Notes under the pieces: model-generated
What the model was told of the DNA's origin: nothing
Seen by the model: the letters and a program-made list of their open reading frames with translations, nothing else
Databases searched by the model: none
Position numbers and translations under genes: made by a program
Assembly (NCBI GenBank): GCA_049840395.1
Contig: JASGLD010000005.1
Span: forward strand, 868,001 to 932,000
Origin: CAILZL01 sp049840395
GTDB lineage: Bacteria > Pseudomonadota > Gammaproteobacteria > Steroidobacterales > Steroidobacteraceae
Direction of reading: 5' to 3'
DNA: 64,000 nt
Part shown: positions 17,151-26,650 of the stretch, piece by piece
Position numbering within the stretch: position 1 is the first letter of the stretch
How the letters are laid out: the number at the start of each line of letters is the position of its first letter

Positions 17151-19085
17151 TCAGTAACTCCACACCAGCTTGCCATACCAACTGCGCTCGATTTCGCGGC
17201 GTGCGGTACCGGCGCCGAACTCGGCATGATGGGCGTGCAACAGGTTCTGTCCGACCAGCGACAACTCCAGATTGTTAAGTGCACGCCAGCCAAGGCGTAC
17301 ATCCATTTCGCCGTAAGCAGGCACGTTCTGATTGGCGATGCGACTGATGTGTCGATAACTGGCGTCGATCTGAATATTGCGTGGCAAGTCGAACGCCGAG
17401 CGTAATGACAACTGGTGCTCCGGATCGAAGGATTCGTTCGCGCCATAAGAGAAATCGGTGCTGCCTGCGCTGGGGCGCAAACTGATGCGAATTTCCGTGT
17501 CGGCCAGGCGCAAGCGCCACCAGTCGGTCATGCTGTATTCGGCAGTGAACTCGCCGCCATAGGAGTGACCTTGTTGTCCATTGCCAATGACAGTAGGGGA
17601 AGCGGTGGCAGGATTCACTCGTTCGATGCTGCGAATCTTGTCGTATTGATCGTAGAAGCTCGCAATGGCAAGCGAAAGACGCGCGGTGGGTTGCAGGCGA
17701 TAGCCCAATTCATACGCCAGCAATTTTTCCGATTCGAAGCTGTCGTTGCCGATGCGCGTATAGGGCGGTGAGCCCGGCGAGTATTGATCGCGGTCGACGC
17801 GCGCCGGGGTGCGTACTGCGCGTGAAATCGCACTCCACAAGGTTTGCTGCGCGGTCGGTCGCCAGGCAAGGCGGCCACTGGGTTGGAATTCGAAACCCGT
17901 GTAATCGTTATGTTCCAGCTTGGTGCCCAGGGTTAGATGCAGAGTTGGATGCAGCTCGATCTCGTCTTGCACGAAACCGCTAAACAGTTTCAATTTCCTT
18001 TCAGGTGGCAGATAGGCCTGCGCACCGAACTTGGAGGTGTCGCTATCGTAGAACCGATAGCCAAGTCCCCAGATCAGCGTGTTGGTATTCAATGCCAGGC
18101 GATGTTGGAAATCGAAATCGTAGGTGTCCAGGTCTTCTGCGACTACGCCCGGTGTGTCGCGATAGGTGTAGTCGTAGTACAGCTGCAGTTGAAAATCCGA
18201 AGTATCGTCAGTGCTGTGCGACCAGCGCGTCAGTAAATTGCGACCTTTGACTCGAACATCCGCCGCCGCAAGTTGTGCGTAGCGTCCGTCGTATACATCA
18301 CCTTGCATGGTCAGCTCATCGCCGGAGTTGAGATTGCCATCGAAACGAAAGCCGCCTTGATTGAGTCGCCAGCCGCCGGTCACATCATTGCCGTTCGCGA
18401 GCACGGGGCCGTCGCGGAACTGATGCTTGGCATAAACTCGATAATTGAAGTCAGAAGAACCGGCCCGGCCGCCAAAGCGAATGCCTGCGAAATCGCGCAG
18501 CTCATTGCCGGTGGCGCCGCCGACCATCAGGCCCTGGGTGTCCCTGGCGTTCTTGGTGGTGATGTTGATGACGCCATTGACCGCATTGGCGCCCCACAGC
18601 GTAGCGCCAGGTCCGCTGATGACTTCGATGCGTTCGACATCTTCCAGCAAAGTATCCTGTACATCCCAGAACACCCCAGCCAGGCGCGGTGTGTACAGCG
18701 AACGACCATCGATCATGACCAGCAATTCGTTGGCGGTATCGGTGTTAAGTCCGCGGGCGCTGATGGCCCAGCGGCGACTGTCGATTTGCGCCACCTCCAG
18801 ATTACTCGCGAGACGTAATGCTTCGGGCAGGCTGGTGGCGCCGGAGCGACGGATATCGTCTGCAGTAATGACTTGGATGGCCGACGCGGTTTCGGCCAGT
18901 CTTTCGGGTCGCTTGGAAACCGAAGTGACTTCAATGTTCAGCAGTTCTTCGACGCTGAGCTTCTTCAGGGCCGCAGGCAGAGCGGCGTCCTGAGCCGCGA
19001 CCACGCCAGGCACAATGAGTGTTGCCATTGCCATTATTGAAAACTTAAGGCGAAGCATGCTTCGACTTCCATTGCCCGATCGCAT
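17151..19085 (-). CDS. TonB-dependent outer-membrane receptor
   Basis: A 644-residue receptor for active uptake across the outer membrane. The start is ATG 19085 with GGGAGAAGCA just upstream; ATG 19058 is an alternative that gives a shorter signal peptide. The signal peptide ends near VVAAQD. The plug domain follows: LPAALKKLSVEELLNIEVTSVSKRPERL, then ITADDIRRSGATSLPEALRLA, ELLVMIDGRSLYTPRLAG, VERIEVISGPGATLWGANAVNGVINI. The 22-strand barrel follows and ends in WYGKLVWSY with a C-terminal aromatic residue. The plug type (LSVEELLNIEVTSVSKR) is common in small receptors of the colicin I/vitamin B12 receptor group; the substrate is unknown. It is convergent with the protease gene. Confidence 0.93.
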   Translation of the reverse strand: MRSGNGSRSMLRLKFSIMAMATLIVPGVVAAQDAALPAALKKLSVEELLNIEVTSVSKRPERLAETASAIQVITADDIRRSGATSLPEALRLASNLEVAQIDSRRWAISARGLNTDTANELLVMIDGRSLYTPRLAGVFWDVQDTLLEDVERIEVISGPGATLWGANAVNGVINITTKNARDTQGLMVGGATGNELRDFAGIRFGGRAGSSDFNYRVYAKHQFRDGPVLANGNDVTGGWRLNQGGFRFDGNLNSGDELTMQGDVYDGRYAQLAAADVRVKGRNLLTRWSHSTDDTSDFQLQLYYDYTYRDTPGVVAEDLDTYDFDFQHRLALNTNTLIWGLGYRFYDSDTSKFGAQAYLPPERKLKLFSGFVQDEIELHPTLHLTLGTKLEHNDYTGFEFQPSGRLAWRPTAQQTLWSAISRAVRTPARVDRDQYSPGSPPYTRIGNDSFESEKLLAYELGYRLQPTARLSLAIASFYDQYDKIRSIERVNPATASPTVIGNGQQGHSYGGEFTAEYSMTDWWRLRLADTEIRISLRPSAGSTDFSYGANESFDPEHQLSLRSAFDLPRNIQIDASYRHISRIANQNVPAYGEMDVRLGWRALNNLELSLVGQNLLHAHHAEFGAGTARREIERSWYGKLVWSY

Positions 19086-19383
19086 TGCTTCTCCCGCGCG
19101 GCCGGCAGAGGACGACGCGTCTCTCTGCAGGTTTTACTTCATGGTGTTGATTCAAGAAATTATCGAATGAGTCTTGTATTGGTTGGCTACGAGAATAGTG
19201 GCCGATGTTGTTGTTCTTGGAGTGGTAAAAACCCGTATTCAACGGCGTTTTATGCACTTCATTCCGGTACCTGTTGAGGGATTGCCTGATTTATAGCTGC
19301 GTTAAGCGAGCGAGGCACAAACGTATCGACTGACCATGCTTCCTTGCCGCGGGTCGAGGCGGGGCTTGCGCTGTATTAATTTA
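19086..19383. other. Intergenic region between divergent receptor and GntR genes
   Basis: About 300 bases without a gene. It should hold the receptor promoter on the minus strand and, at its right end, the promoter of the GntR operon. I see no riboswitch-like or strongly palindromic structure before the TGTATT repeats at 19372. Confidence 0.4.
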
Positions 19384-19405
19384 GTGTATTAATGTATCAA
19401 TACAC
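19372..19405 (+). promoter_or_regulatory. Operator of the GntR/YtrA regulator, abutting its start codon
   Basis: A perfect inverted repeat GTGTATT-N8-AATACAC spans 19384-19405 and ends one base before the ATG at 19406. A further half site TGTATTAAT at 19372-19380 repeats the 19385-19393 sequence with 13-bp spacing. YtrA-type GntR repressors bind such AT-rich palindromes at their own promoters. No Shine-Dalgarno fits between the repeat and the ATG, so the message may be leaderless or nearly so. Confidence 0.7.
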
Positions 19406-19795
19406 ATGGACAAGGAACTATTCATTATCCGGCCTGCTGCTCCGGAGCCGATCTATCGACAAATCATGGAGCAGCTACGCCGCCTGATTGCCAGCGGTCA
19501 ATTGACGCCGGGCGAATCTCTGCCGTCGGTTCGGGAAATTGCCGGCCACCACGCCGTCAATCCCATGACCGTGTCGCGTGCCTATGGACAGCTGGAAGCC
19601 GAAGGTCTGCTGGAGCGACAACGCGGCAAGGGCATGGTGGTGGCGGCCACCCGTAAGCGTCCCCAATCTCATGATCAACGTATGGATCAGCTTGAGCCGC
19701 GATTACGTGAGCTGGCGCGCCAGGTGCGCGAACTGGATTTGTCTGCAAAGCAGGTCATCGACCGACTGCGTTCCCTGATGGATGAGGAAAAATAA
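19406..19795 (+). CDS. GntR family (YtrA subfamily) transcriptional regulator
   Basis: A 129-residue regulator with an N-terminal winged helix (EPIYRQIMEQLRRLIASGQLTPGESLPSVREIA, then NPMTVSRAYGQLEAEGLLERQRGKGMVV) and a short C-terminal helix pair for dimerisation. The small size and the direct coupling to an ABC ATPase and permease are typical of YtrA-type regulators, which repress ABC operons and respond to cell-envelope stress in known cases. The start at 19406 is needed to include the PIYRQI helix, although no ribosome site precedes it. The stop is one base before the ATPase start. Confidence 0.92.
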   Translation: MDKELFIIRPAAPEPIYRQIMEQLRRLIASGQLTPGESLPSVREIAGHHAVNPMTVSRAYGQLEAEGLLERQRGKGMVVAATRKRPQSHDQRMDQLEPRLRELARQVRELDLSAKQVIDRLRSLMDEEK

Positions 19796-19796
19796 A

Positions 19797-20723
19797 ATGC
19801 AAACTTCCCAGGTCTCTGTAGCGACTAATTTTGCGGATGGTTTATCGCAAGTCGATTCGCCGCTGCGCTGCCACGATCTGTACAAAAGCTACGGCAGCGC
19901 CATGGTGCTGAATGGTCTCGATTTCAGCATTCAATCCGGCGCGGTGATGGGATTGATTGGTCGCAATGGTGCGGGCAAGTCCACGCTCATTCGCATTCTT
20001 CTCGGGCTGGTGATGCCTGGGCGTGGCGATGCTTTCGTGTTCGGAGAACGTGCGCCACACATGACCGATGCCAGCAAGTCACGCCTGGCTTATGTGCCGC
20101 AGCAACCCGATGCGCTGAGCTGGATGCGCATTGGCGACATGCTCGATTTTATCGGCAGCTTCTATCCCAGATGGGACGAACAATACGCACGCGAGACTTT
20201 GTTGCGCTGGGGACTATCGACCGACAAGCAACTGGTCAAGCTTTCTCCGGGCGAACGGCAACGCGTGGCATTGATACGTGCGCTGGCTGCCAATCCCGAA
20301 TTGTTAGTGCTGGACGAACCTGCGTCCGCACTCGATCCCGTGGCGCGCCGCGAATTGTTGCGTGAGATTGCACTGCGCGCCGGTGAATCAGGCACCACGG
20401 TCTTGTTCTCCAGTCACATTGTTTCTGATCTTGAGCGCGTCGCTTCGCACGTGGCCTTTTTGCATCAAGGCAAACTGATCTTCAATGCGCCCATGGATGA
20501 TCTGAAAGAAACCCATGTGCGGCTGTACGCACCGGCTGAGGTAATGAAAAACGTTTATGGCAAGTTGCCGGGCGAGCTTTCGCGACGTTCGCACAAAGAT
20601 GGTCACGCCAGCATCGTGTTGCAACGACTGCTTCACGAGGCATGGCCCACTATCGCCCGGCAACCAGGCGTACGTATGGATGTGCTGGGTTTGGAAGATC
20701 TGTTTGTGGAGATCACGGAATGA
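19797..20723 (+). CDS. ABC transporter ATP-binding protein
   Basis: A 308-residue ATPase. Walker A is GRNGAGKST (residues 55-63), the Q-loop lies in AYVPQQP, the signature is LSPGERQRVAL, Walker B is LLVLDEPASALDP, and the H-loop is FSSHIVSDLERV. The C-terminal 70 residues are a variable regulatory part. The start at ATG 19797 has GAGGA eight bases upstream, inside the end of the GntR gene; an in-frame ATG at 19782 would lie inside that gene. It overlaps the permease gene by ATGA. Together with the GntR regulator it forms a YtrA-type export operon; the substrate is unknown. Confidence 0.93.
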   Translation: MQTSQVSVATNFADGLSQVDSPLRCHDLYKSYGSAMVLNGLDFSIQSGAVMGLIGRNGAGKSTLIRILLGLVMPGRGDAFVFGERAPHMTDASKSRLAYVPQQPDALSWMRIGDMLDFIGSFYPRWDEQYARETLLRWGLSTDKQLVKLSPGERQRVALIRALAANPELLVLDEPASALDPVARRELLREIALRAGESGTTVLFSSHIVSDLERVASHVAFLHQGKLIFNAPMDDLKETHVRLYAPAEVMKNVYGKLPGELSRRSHKDGHASIVLQRLLHEAWPTIARQPGVRMDVLGLEDLFVEITE

Positions 20724-22114
20724 TCGCTCTAAGACTTAAGAGTCTGCGGCAGATTTTTACAGCAACAACATCCGGCACGCTGCAGCTGTTCGTATTGGCA
20801 TTTTTTATCGCGCTAAGTGCGCTGATTATCGTGGCGGCCAAAGGCAAGCTGGTGCCCTTTATTCCAACATGGATGACCATTGTCGGATGCTTTTTCTGGT
20901 TCATGATGGGCTCGGGCTGTGTATTAACAGCCCACCACGCCCATCAATTCCGACTGGCCGGAGTTGGCCGGCAAGTTGTACGCGCATTGTTACTTCTTTA
21001 TGTGTTTTTTTCAGTGATGCCGGCGCTGTTTACTCACTCATTTATCAGCGCGCTTGCCATCAATACAATGGTGGCTTCCGCAATTCTACTCATATTGATG
21101 TTGCCATCGCAGTGGGTCGGGTTCGTCTGGCTCGCTCCGATGTTGTTTGCGTCTAAATTGGGCTTGAGGCAGTACCTGCCGAGTGATTTGTCGCAACATC
21201 CTGATGCGCTTTGGTGTGTCGCTTTGCTGATGCTGGGCCTGACCTGGCTACGCTGGAAATTCCTGCGTCAGCAAGATTGCAATATACAACGCGGCACAAC
21301 ATTGCTAACCGCAATGAGAGGTGGCGCGAACATCAGCTTTGGCAGCTCCAGCTCAATGCAGCGCGTACAATTTTCCTGGCTATCACCTCGGGTGAGCAGC
21401 CGTAATGCCCGCACTTATGTCGATAGATTGCGCACATTGCTGGGCATGAACTTTTCACCTGGCGCTTGGCAACGTCACGCTTGCTTCGTTTTTGTACTGT
21501 TTCTGGCCATGACGCTTTACATGGAAGTGACGCGGAAGCCCTCTGTGGCCAATCCTTTCTTGAGGGAATCTTTTCTGGCGTTCATGGCTTCGATCATGCC
21601 GCTCACAGTGTCATTCCAAGCACAGCTGCTGTATCGGCGCGAAAGCCATGATCTGGCTGAGTTGGCGCTACTGCCCATCTTGCCAGGTGATCAAAAACTT
21701 AATTGGCTGAAGCGCGCTGCACTGCGCGCCCTCAGCTTGAATGGTTTTGGTCTCATGGTGGTCTTATTGCTGTTGTCGGCGCTGTTCCAGCAAATGTCGC
21801 TGGCGAAATTCATCATCGTTGCCGGCAGTCTTGCGCTGAGCATCTTTGCGGGGCTGACAAGATTTATAAACATCGCCGTGCGTCCCCAATCCGAACATAT
21901 CTTTTTCAGGTCACTGCTATGGATGTTCGCCATCATGCCCGGTCCTTTGACTTGGTACTTGGCAATCCGCAACATGCAGACTCACAACAATGACGCTGCG
22001 GTTGTCAGTCTGTTTGTTCTGACCCTGTGGCTGGCGATACTCGGTTGGCTGCACTTACGTTGGCATCGTCAACTTGCCGAACGCCCGCATCCCTTCGTTG
22101 AAGTGGTCTCATAA
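20720..22114 (+). CDS. ABC transporter permease (large membrane protein)
   Basis: A 464-residue integral membrane protein with roughly a dozen hydrophobic segments, for example LQLFVLAFFIALSALIIVA, MTIVGCFFWFMMG, LLLLYVFFSVMPALF and LFVLTLWLAILGWLHL. I recognise no permease family motif with certainty. Its ATG overlaps the stop of the ATPase gene (ATGA), which makes it the membrane partner of that ATPase. It is longer than most ABC-2 permeases, and may hold both membrane halves in one chain. Confidence 0.78.
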   Translation: MIALRLKSLRQIFTATTSGTLQLFVLAFFIALSALIIVAAKGKLVPFIPTWMTIVGCFFWFMMGSGCVLTAHHAHQFRLAGVGRQVVRALLLLYVFFSVMPALFTHSFISALAINTMVASAILLILMLPSQWVGFVWLAPMLFASKLGLRQYLPSDLSQHPDALWCVALLMLGLTWLRWKFLRQQDCNIQRGTTLLTAMRGGANISFGSSSSMQRVQFSWLSPRVSSRNARTYVDRLRTLLGMNFSPGAWQRHACFVFVLFLAMTLYMEVTRKPSVANPFLRESFLAFMASIMPLTVSFQAQLLYRRESHDLAELALLPILPGDQKLNWLKRAALRALSLNGFGLMVVLLLLSALFQQMSLAKFIIVAGSLALSIFAGLTRFINIAVRPQSEHIFFRSLLWMFAIMPGPLTWYLAIRNMQTHNNDAAVVSLFVLTLWLAILGWLHLRWHRQLAERPHPFVEVVS

Positions 22115-22235
22115 CTCCAACAATTAAGATCAGGGAAATGAAGGATCGGTCGAGATGAAAAAGGTCACCTCGACGTAACAATATAAATCATAGAGTGGTT
22201 CTCACGATGACCGCCTATCCTTGGAGGAACCAACA

Positions 22236-23804
22236 ATGCTCATCAATCGGAATTCAGCACGACTAGAAGCCGTGGCGTCTCGTTGTGCGTTCGTTGGCGT
22301 GAGGCCAATATTAGTTGGCGTTCATATTTTGTTAGGAACCATGGCTGTATCCGTCGCGGCGGAGACAACCGCAGCGCAGGCCACCACCACACTCTCCGAT
22401 GTTTTGGAACAAGCCGCGTATCAACAGGAAACGGCTAATAACCCTGAGCGTGCAATCAAGCTTTACCGGCAAGTGATTGAGTCGGAGAAGGCAACCCGCC
22501 AAATGGCCGCACAAGCTTTGTACAACACCGGATTGTGTTATGAAAAACTCAAGCGAAGTGGCGAGGCGGACCAGGCGTTCGGTGCGGTTGTTTCTCAGTA
22601 TAAGGATGTACAGCCTTACTACCGCTTGGCGAATGCACGATTAAACCCCTCGTTCTCACCGATATTGCCGCGCTGGCAGGACGGCGAGCGTCTGGAGTAC
22701 GAAATCCGTACCGGCAACGTCGAGGACGTCCGGAACTACTACTGGATCACAACAACGAAGACAAACTGGAATGGTCGTGCCGCATGGAAAATGCTTAATC
22801 GCTCGCTTGGAAACAATGGCCTGTCCATGACCATTGCTGACGAAAAAACTTTTCGTCCTCTATACAGTCGCGCCGATAATCCCAACATTGGTCACGCCAC
22901 GGCGACGTGGACCGAAAATTCAATTGAAATTAGCAGAGTCGGTCAAGAGCAAGCGACGCAAACACGCTTCGATGGAGTGACCTATGATGCGGAACAACAA
23001 TTCTGGTTGTTTCGTCAGATTCCCATGTCCGTCGGAACAAAAATAAAGTCTCAGCTGTTGCCCGCGCTCGTCACGGAAAAGACCGTCCCCTTTGAGATCG
23101 AAGTGACGGGCGAAGAACAGGTTCAGGTTCCAGCCGGTCAATTCAATGCGTATAAATTGACCGCCGCTAACGGCCTGACCAATATTTGGATTGATAAGGG
23201 ACCCGAGCGATACCTGCTTAAGATCGTAGGCCCGACCTCCAGCTTTCAATTGAAGCGCATTTCGAAAGTAACGCCCAATGCCCGGCGTACGGTGATCGCA
23301 GACACTTCGAGTTTCAGCATCTCGATTCCTGACGAGTGGTTCAACGAAACCACGATGAAGGAGCGCAAAGTTTCCGGAACCAAAACAATAAGCGGAAAAA
23401 TCGAGAGCTCTGTGGTGACGCTCCCAAGAGAAGAGATAGCCATACTGGACGATGACACGAAGGTGAGATTGATTGTCTCCATCGTCGAGACCAAGCCGTT
23501 GCAGGAATTCGACAACGTTGATCTTTCTCTCTCTGGCAGGGTTGCAGACGTAAAAGAGCAGATGCAGAAGAGTCTGGACAAATATGTGGAGCGCGCGGGT
23601 TCAAAGGTTGATCGAGTCCTTGCCAATCTCCCTGCAGTCTCCAGCATTGGGGATTATCAGGAGCGCAAAGAAGATTGGGTTAACTATTCAACGTATGTTA
23701 AACGCGATACCAAATTGGTTTGGATAGGATTCTTTACGCCGAAGGCGAATTTCGAACAGGCAAAGTCGACCCTGGATGGGATCCTAAGCACGATGTCATT
23801 TTGA
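22236..23804 (+). CDS. Exported TPR-containing protein of unknown function
   Basis: A 522-residue protein starting at ATG 22236 behind GGAGGAA. A signal-like hydrophobic segment (about residues 20-42, ILVGVHILLGTMAVSVAAE) is followed by one or two TPR units (QQETANNPERAIKLYRQVIE, AAQALYNTGLCYEKLKRSGEADQAFGAVVSQY). A beta-rich domain of about 170 residues then resembles lipoprotein-carrier-like or DUF3108-like domains (WQDGERLEYEIRTG, VPAGQFNAYKLTAANGLTNIWID). A final domain of about 150 residues (SSFSISIPDEW to LDGILSTMSF) looks like a bacterial PsbP-like or stress fold. It lies between the ABC pair and a two-component pair on the same strand. Periplasmic location is inferred; no function can be given. 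Confidence 0.7.
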   Translation: MLINRNSARLEAVASRCAFVGVRPILVGVHILLGTMAVSVAAETTAAQATTTLSDVLEQAAYQQETANNPERAIKLYRQVIESEKATRQMAAQALYNTGLCYEKLKRSGEADQAFGAVVSQYKDVQPYYRLANARLNPSFSPILPRWQDGERLEYEIRTGNVEDVRNYYWITTTKTNWNGRAAWKMLNRSLGNNGLSMTIADEKTFRPLYSRADNPNIGHATATWTENSIEISRVGQEQATQTRFDGVTYDAEQQFWLFRQIPMSVGTKIKSQLLPALVTEKTVPFEIEVTGEEQVQVPAGQFNAYKLTAANGLTNIWIDKGPERYLLKIVGPTSSFQLKRISKVTPNARRTVIADTSSFSISIPDEWFNETTMKERKVSGTKTISGKIESSVVTLPREEIAILDDDTKVRLIVSIVETKPLQEFDNVDLSLSGRVADVKEQMQKSLDKYVERAGSKVDRVLANLPAVSSIGDYQERKEDWVNYSTYVKRDTKLVWIGFFTPKANFEQAKSTLDGILSTMSF

Positions 23805-23823
23805 TATAGACCGGCCTCACCTT

Positions 23824-23849
23824 GCCCTGCATCTGCGGGGCGATTTTTT
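23824..23849 (+). terminator. Terminator-like hairpin abutting the histidine kinase start codon
   Basis: Stem GCCCTGC / GCGGGGC with loop ATCT and a GATTTTTT tail; the last T touches the ATG of the kinase gene at 23850. The only ribosome-site-like sequence for that gene (GGGG) lies in the 3' arm. It can end the TPR gene transcript or act as an attenuator of the kinase. Confidence 0.65.
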
Positions 23850-25769
23850 ATGCTAAAAAAATTCTTCAGCAAGAGTCGTATTCAAACCGATCGAAGTCGA
23901 GCTGTATTTGTTTTAATTGCGCTGGCCGGTGTGTTGCCTTCTGCATTGGTATTGTGGTTTACCAGCCTGGCGATTCGTAACGAGCAATTGGCCACGGCAA
24001 GAATAGCGGAGGAATCGCAGCAGGTATTGCTGAGACAGATCAAATCCGATCTGGTGAGCAGCTGGAGTACGCTGCTCAACGAAATCGACCGAAGGATTGC
24101 CAGCCAGCCTCCCGCAGTGGCTTTCTATGCAGCCATCACCGAGGGAGGTGCCGATGGCCTTATCGTATTTACAGGTGACGATGTGCGCCGCGTGGCTTAT
24201 CCGGGGCTGCCGAAGCGTGCAGATGATGTCAGCTCTTCGCCAATGGCCTTATCCGCCAGTGGCGTTCCAGGCAAATCCGAAAATCAATTACCGGCGCGTA
24301 TCAAGGGTGATGACTTCAACTCTGAACTCGCTTCGAAATTTTCCGTACTTACGGCGGCTATTCAGCGGGACGACAGAGATACAGCCAGGCGCGCTGCAAA
24401 AAATCTGCTAGACAGCACCGACTTTGACCTATGTGTCGATAACGGTGGCCGCCATACCTTGTCGAGCATTGAGCTGTTTATTCTGGAAAACCGGCAGGTT
24501 GTATCTGATTCGATTTATGAATCGGTGCTGTCGCGCCTGACGCAGCGACTGAACAATTATCGGTTTTATTTGATTCCTGCATCGCAGCGTCGTTTCCTGA
24601 TGGGGCGCGTTGCTGAGCTTGCTGCGCAAACTTCAGCGCCGGCATCCATCTTTCCAACACTTCCTGCCGAAGCCTTGAGTGCGCAGTTTATGGAGGAGAA
24701 TACTGATTTGATCGCAGGTCCTGACTTGAATAGATCGTCTATTGAAGACGTCTGGCAGCAACGCCTGCCTGGCGGTCGCGGCATAGTGCTTTTTACCGAG
24801 CATAAAATCCGAAAACTATATGAGCAGTGGTTGGCGGCTATGGATAACCCGCTGGCCGCCCGCGTCCATGTGGAGGTCATTTCCGACAACAACACGCCTC
24901 AATTGGCAGGCGCTGAAATACTGTTGGGTACCGCCTTTCCCGGTTGGCGCTTGCGAGTTGTCGAGGCTCATGCCGATACACGATCGCTGTCAGGAATTTA
25001 CGTGGCGCTCAGCGTGGTATCGGTTTGTCTGATTCTAGTGGTTCTAATTGTTATTGCGTCCATGACTTTACGACGTCTGGCATTGGCGCAACAAAAAAAT
25101 ACAATGGTTGCGACCGTCTCTCACGAGTTAAAGACGCCGGTATCGTCGATCAAGTTGTTGGTGGATACGCTGCTGCAAGACTCCGTGCTGCGGCCAGATC
25201 GGGTGCGGGAATATCTACAGCTGATTTCCCGAGAAAACTTGCGGCTGAGTCAAGTGATCGAAAATGTCCTCAGCTTTTCGAGAATCGAACGAACCAAGTT
25301 TAGGATTGAAAGAAGGCGGCTCGATATTGCCGATATTATTCGCGAGGCGATGGCTACGTTTTCGCAGCAGGCTGAAATTACCGGTCGGGAAGTAAGTGTG
25401 GATATGGCGCCGGACATTCCCCCTTACTATGGAGATGCATGGGCTTTGAATCGAGTGATGTTGAATCTGCTGGATAACGCTTACAAATACTCCGATCCGC
25501 CCCGACAAATTTCCGTATCGGTACAAGTCGAAAAACAAAGCATCATCATATCCGTGAGCGATCGAGGCGTCGGCATAAGCGAAGCGGACTTGGGGAAAAT
25601 ATTCGGTCAGTTTTTTCAGGCGGACCAAAAACTCTCTCGCAACAATGAGGGCTGTGGTCTTGGACTTGGCATCGTGCAACACATTGTTCAGCTGCACGAT
25701 GGAACGATTGACGTTAGTAGTAAGCTGGGGGTGGGTAGTGTTTTTACTATCCACTTGCCGATCAAATAA
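23850..25769 (+). CDS. Membrane sensor histidine kinase
   Basis: A 639-residue kinase. Membrane segments lie at about residues 22-42 (FVLIALAGVLPSALVLWFTSLAI) and 384-405 (IYVALSVVSVCLILVVLIVIA), enclosing a periplasmic sensor of about 340 residues that I do not recognise. The cytoplasmic part has the HisKA motif VSHELKTPVSSIK with phospho-acceptor His425, and an HATPase domain with an N-box (NLLDNAYKYS), DRGVGI and GLGLGIVQHI. No HAMP domain is obvious between membrane and HisKA. The response regulator gene follows 17 bases downstream and is its likely partner. Translation start and hairpin overlap (see the hairpin entry). Confidence 0.92.
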   Translation: MLKKFFSKSRIQTDRSRAVFVLIALAGVLPSALVLWFTSLAIRNEQLATARIAEESQQVLLRQIKSDLVSSWSTLLNEIDRRIASQPPAVAFYAAITEGGADGLIVFTGDDVRRVAYPGLPKRADDVSSSPMALSASGVPGKSENQLPARIKGDDFNSELASKFSVLTAAIQRDDRDTARRAAKNLLDSTDFDLCVDNGGRHTLSSIELFILENRQVVSDSIYESVLSRLTQRLNNYRFYLIPASQRRFLMGRVAELAAQTSAPASIFPTLPAEALSAQFMEENTDLIAGPDLNRSSIEDVWQQRLPGGRGIVLFTEHKIRKLYEQWLAAMDNPLAARVHVEVISDNNTPQLAGAEILLGTAFPGWRLRVVEAHADTRSLSGIYVALSVVSVCLILVVLIVIASMTLRRLALAQQKNTMVATVSHELKTPVSSIKLLVDTLLQDSVLRPDRVREYLQLISRENLRLSQVIENVLSFSRIERTKFRIERRRLDIADIIREAMATFSQQAEITGREVSVDMAPDIPPYYGDAWALNRVMLNLLDNAYKYSDPPRQISVSVQVEKQSIIISVSDRGVGISEADLGKIFGQFFQADQKLSRNNEGCGLGLGIVQHIVQLHDGTIDVSSKLGVGSVFTIHLPIK

Positions 25770-25786
25770 CAAAAAGGACTCTTGCC

Positions 25787-26503
25787 ATGGCGGAAATACT
25801 CATCGTCGAAGATAACGCTGCACACGTCCGTGCCCTGACGGATCAATTTACCGATCTGGGTCATAAGGTGTTTTCGGCGCGCGACGGCGATAGTGGGTTG
25901 CGGCAAGCGCTCGAAAAGATGCCTGACGTACTAATACTCGACATCATGTTGCCACGAAAAAACGGCTATGAGGTTTGCGCGGCGATCCGTGCTCATGGTT
26001 CAGATGTTCCGATCTTGATGTTGACAGCTAAGGACCAGGAGGAGGACGTGGTTCAAGGATTGGAGCTCGGCGCAGACGACTACGTGACCAAGCCATTTCG
26101 AGTTAACGAATTGACGGCCAGGGTCAATGCTTTACTTCGGCGCAATACCGTTGCGCCGCAGGAGATACGACGCTTTGGTGATTACGAGCTGAATGGTGCG
26201 TCTCGCCAATTGACAAAAAAGGGAGAGATCGTTGAATTGACACGCAAAGAGTTCGGTTTGCTCAAGCTCTTCTTGGATAAGCCTAATCGCGCCCTGACGC
26301 GCAACCAAATTATGAAAGTTGTATGGGGCAATCGGATCCTGGTAACGCCGCGTAGCGTCGATCGCTGTGTGACCACGCTGCGTGCAAAAATAGAGTCCGA
26401 TCCCGCTAACGCCGTGTACATCCAAACTATCCGAGACATCGGCTATCGATTTTGTTTGTTGGAAAGCGATCATGGGAATAAGTCCATGCTGGGCATCGAC
26501 TAA
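25787..26503 (+). CDS. OmpR/PhoB family response regulator
   Basis: A 238-residue regulator. The receiver domain has the acidic pair in LIVEDN, the phospho-acceptor Asp52 (LILDIMLPRKNGYEV), and the conserved Thr and Lys (LTAKD, TKPF). The C-terminal winged helix has the OmpR-type motifs ELTRKEFGLLKLFL, LTRNQIMKVVWG, RSVDRCVTTLRAKIE and IQTIRDIGYRF. AAGGA lies eight bases before the ATG. It is paired with the kinase immediately upstream. Possible targets are the neighbouring exporter genes, but no binding repeats are evident. Confidence 0.95.
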   Translation: MAEILIVEDNAAHVRALTDQFTDLGHKVFSARDGDSGLRQALEKMPDVLILDIMLPRKNGYEVCAAIRAHGSDVPILMLTAKDQEEDVVQGLELGADDYVTKPFRVNELTARVNALLRRNTVAPQEIRRFGDYELNGASRQLTKKGEIVELTRKEFGLLKLFLDKPNRALTRNQIMKVVWGNRILVTPRSVDRCVTTLRAKIESDPANAVYIQTIRDIGYRFCLLESDHGNKSMLGID

Positions 26504-26508
26504 TTGAT

Positions 26509-26540
26509 CAGCCTGAGCATGAGGCTCAATGTTTTTTTTG
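26509..26540 (+). terminator. Probable terminator of the two-component operon
   Basis: A short stem AGCCT / AGGCT with loop GAGCATG is followed a few bases later by a run of eight T, just after the response regulator stop. Confidence 0.55.
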
Positions 26541-26650
26541 TGATTTGTTCATGGCTCTGTTAACGCGCCCGGCTCAAGCTCAGCGGCTGCTGCCGGAAGA
26601 TTCATGCGAGCCGGGGACGGTTGCTTCAGGGGTAGCCAAAAGGATTCGAC

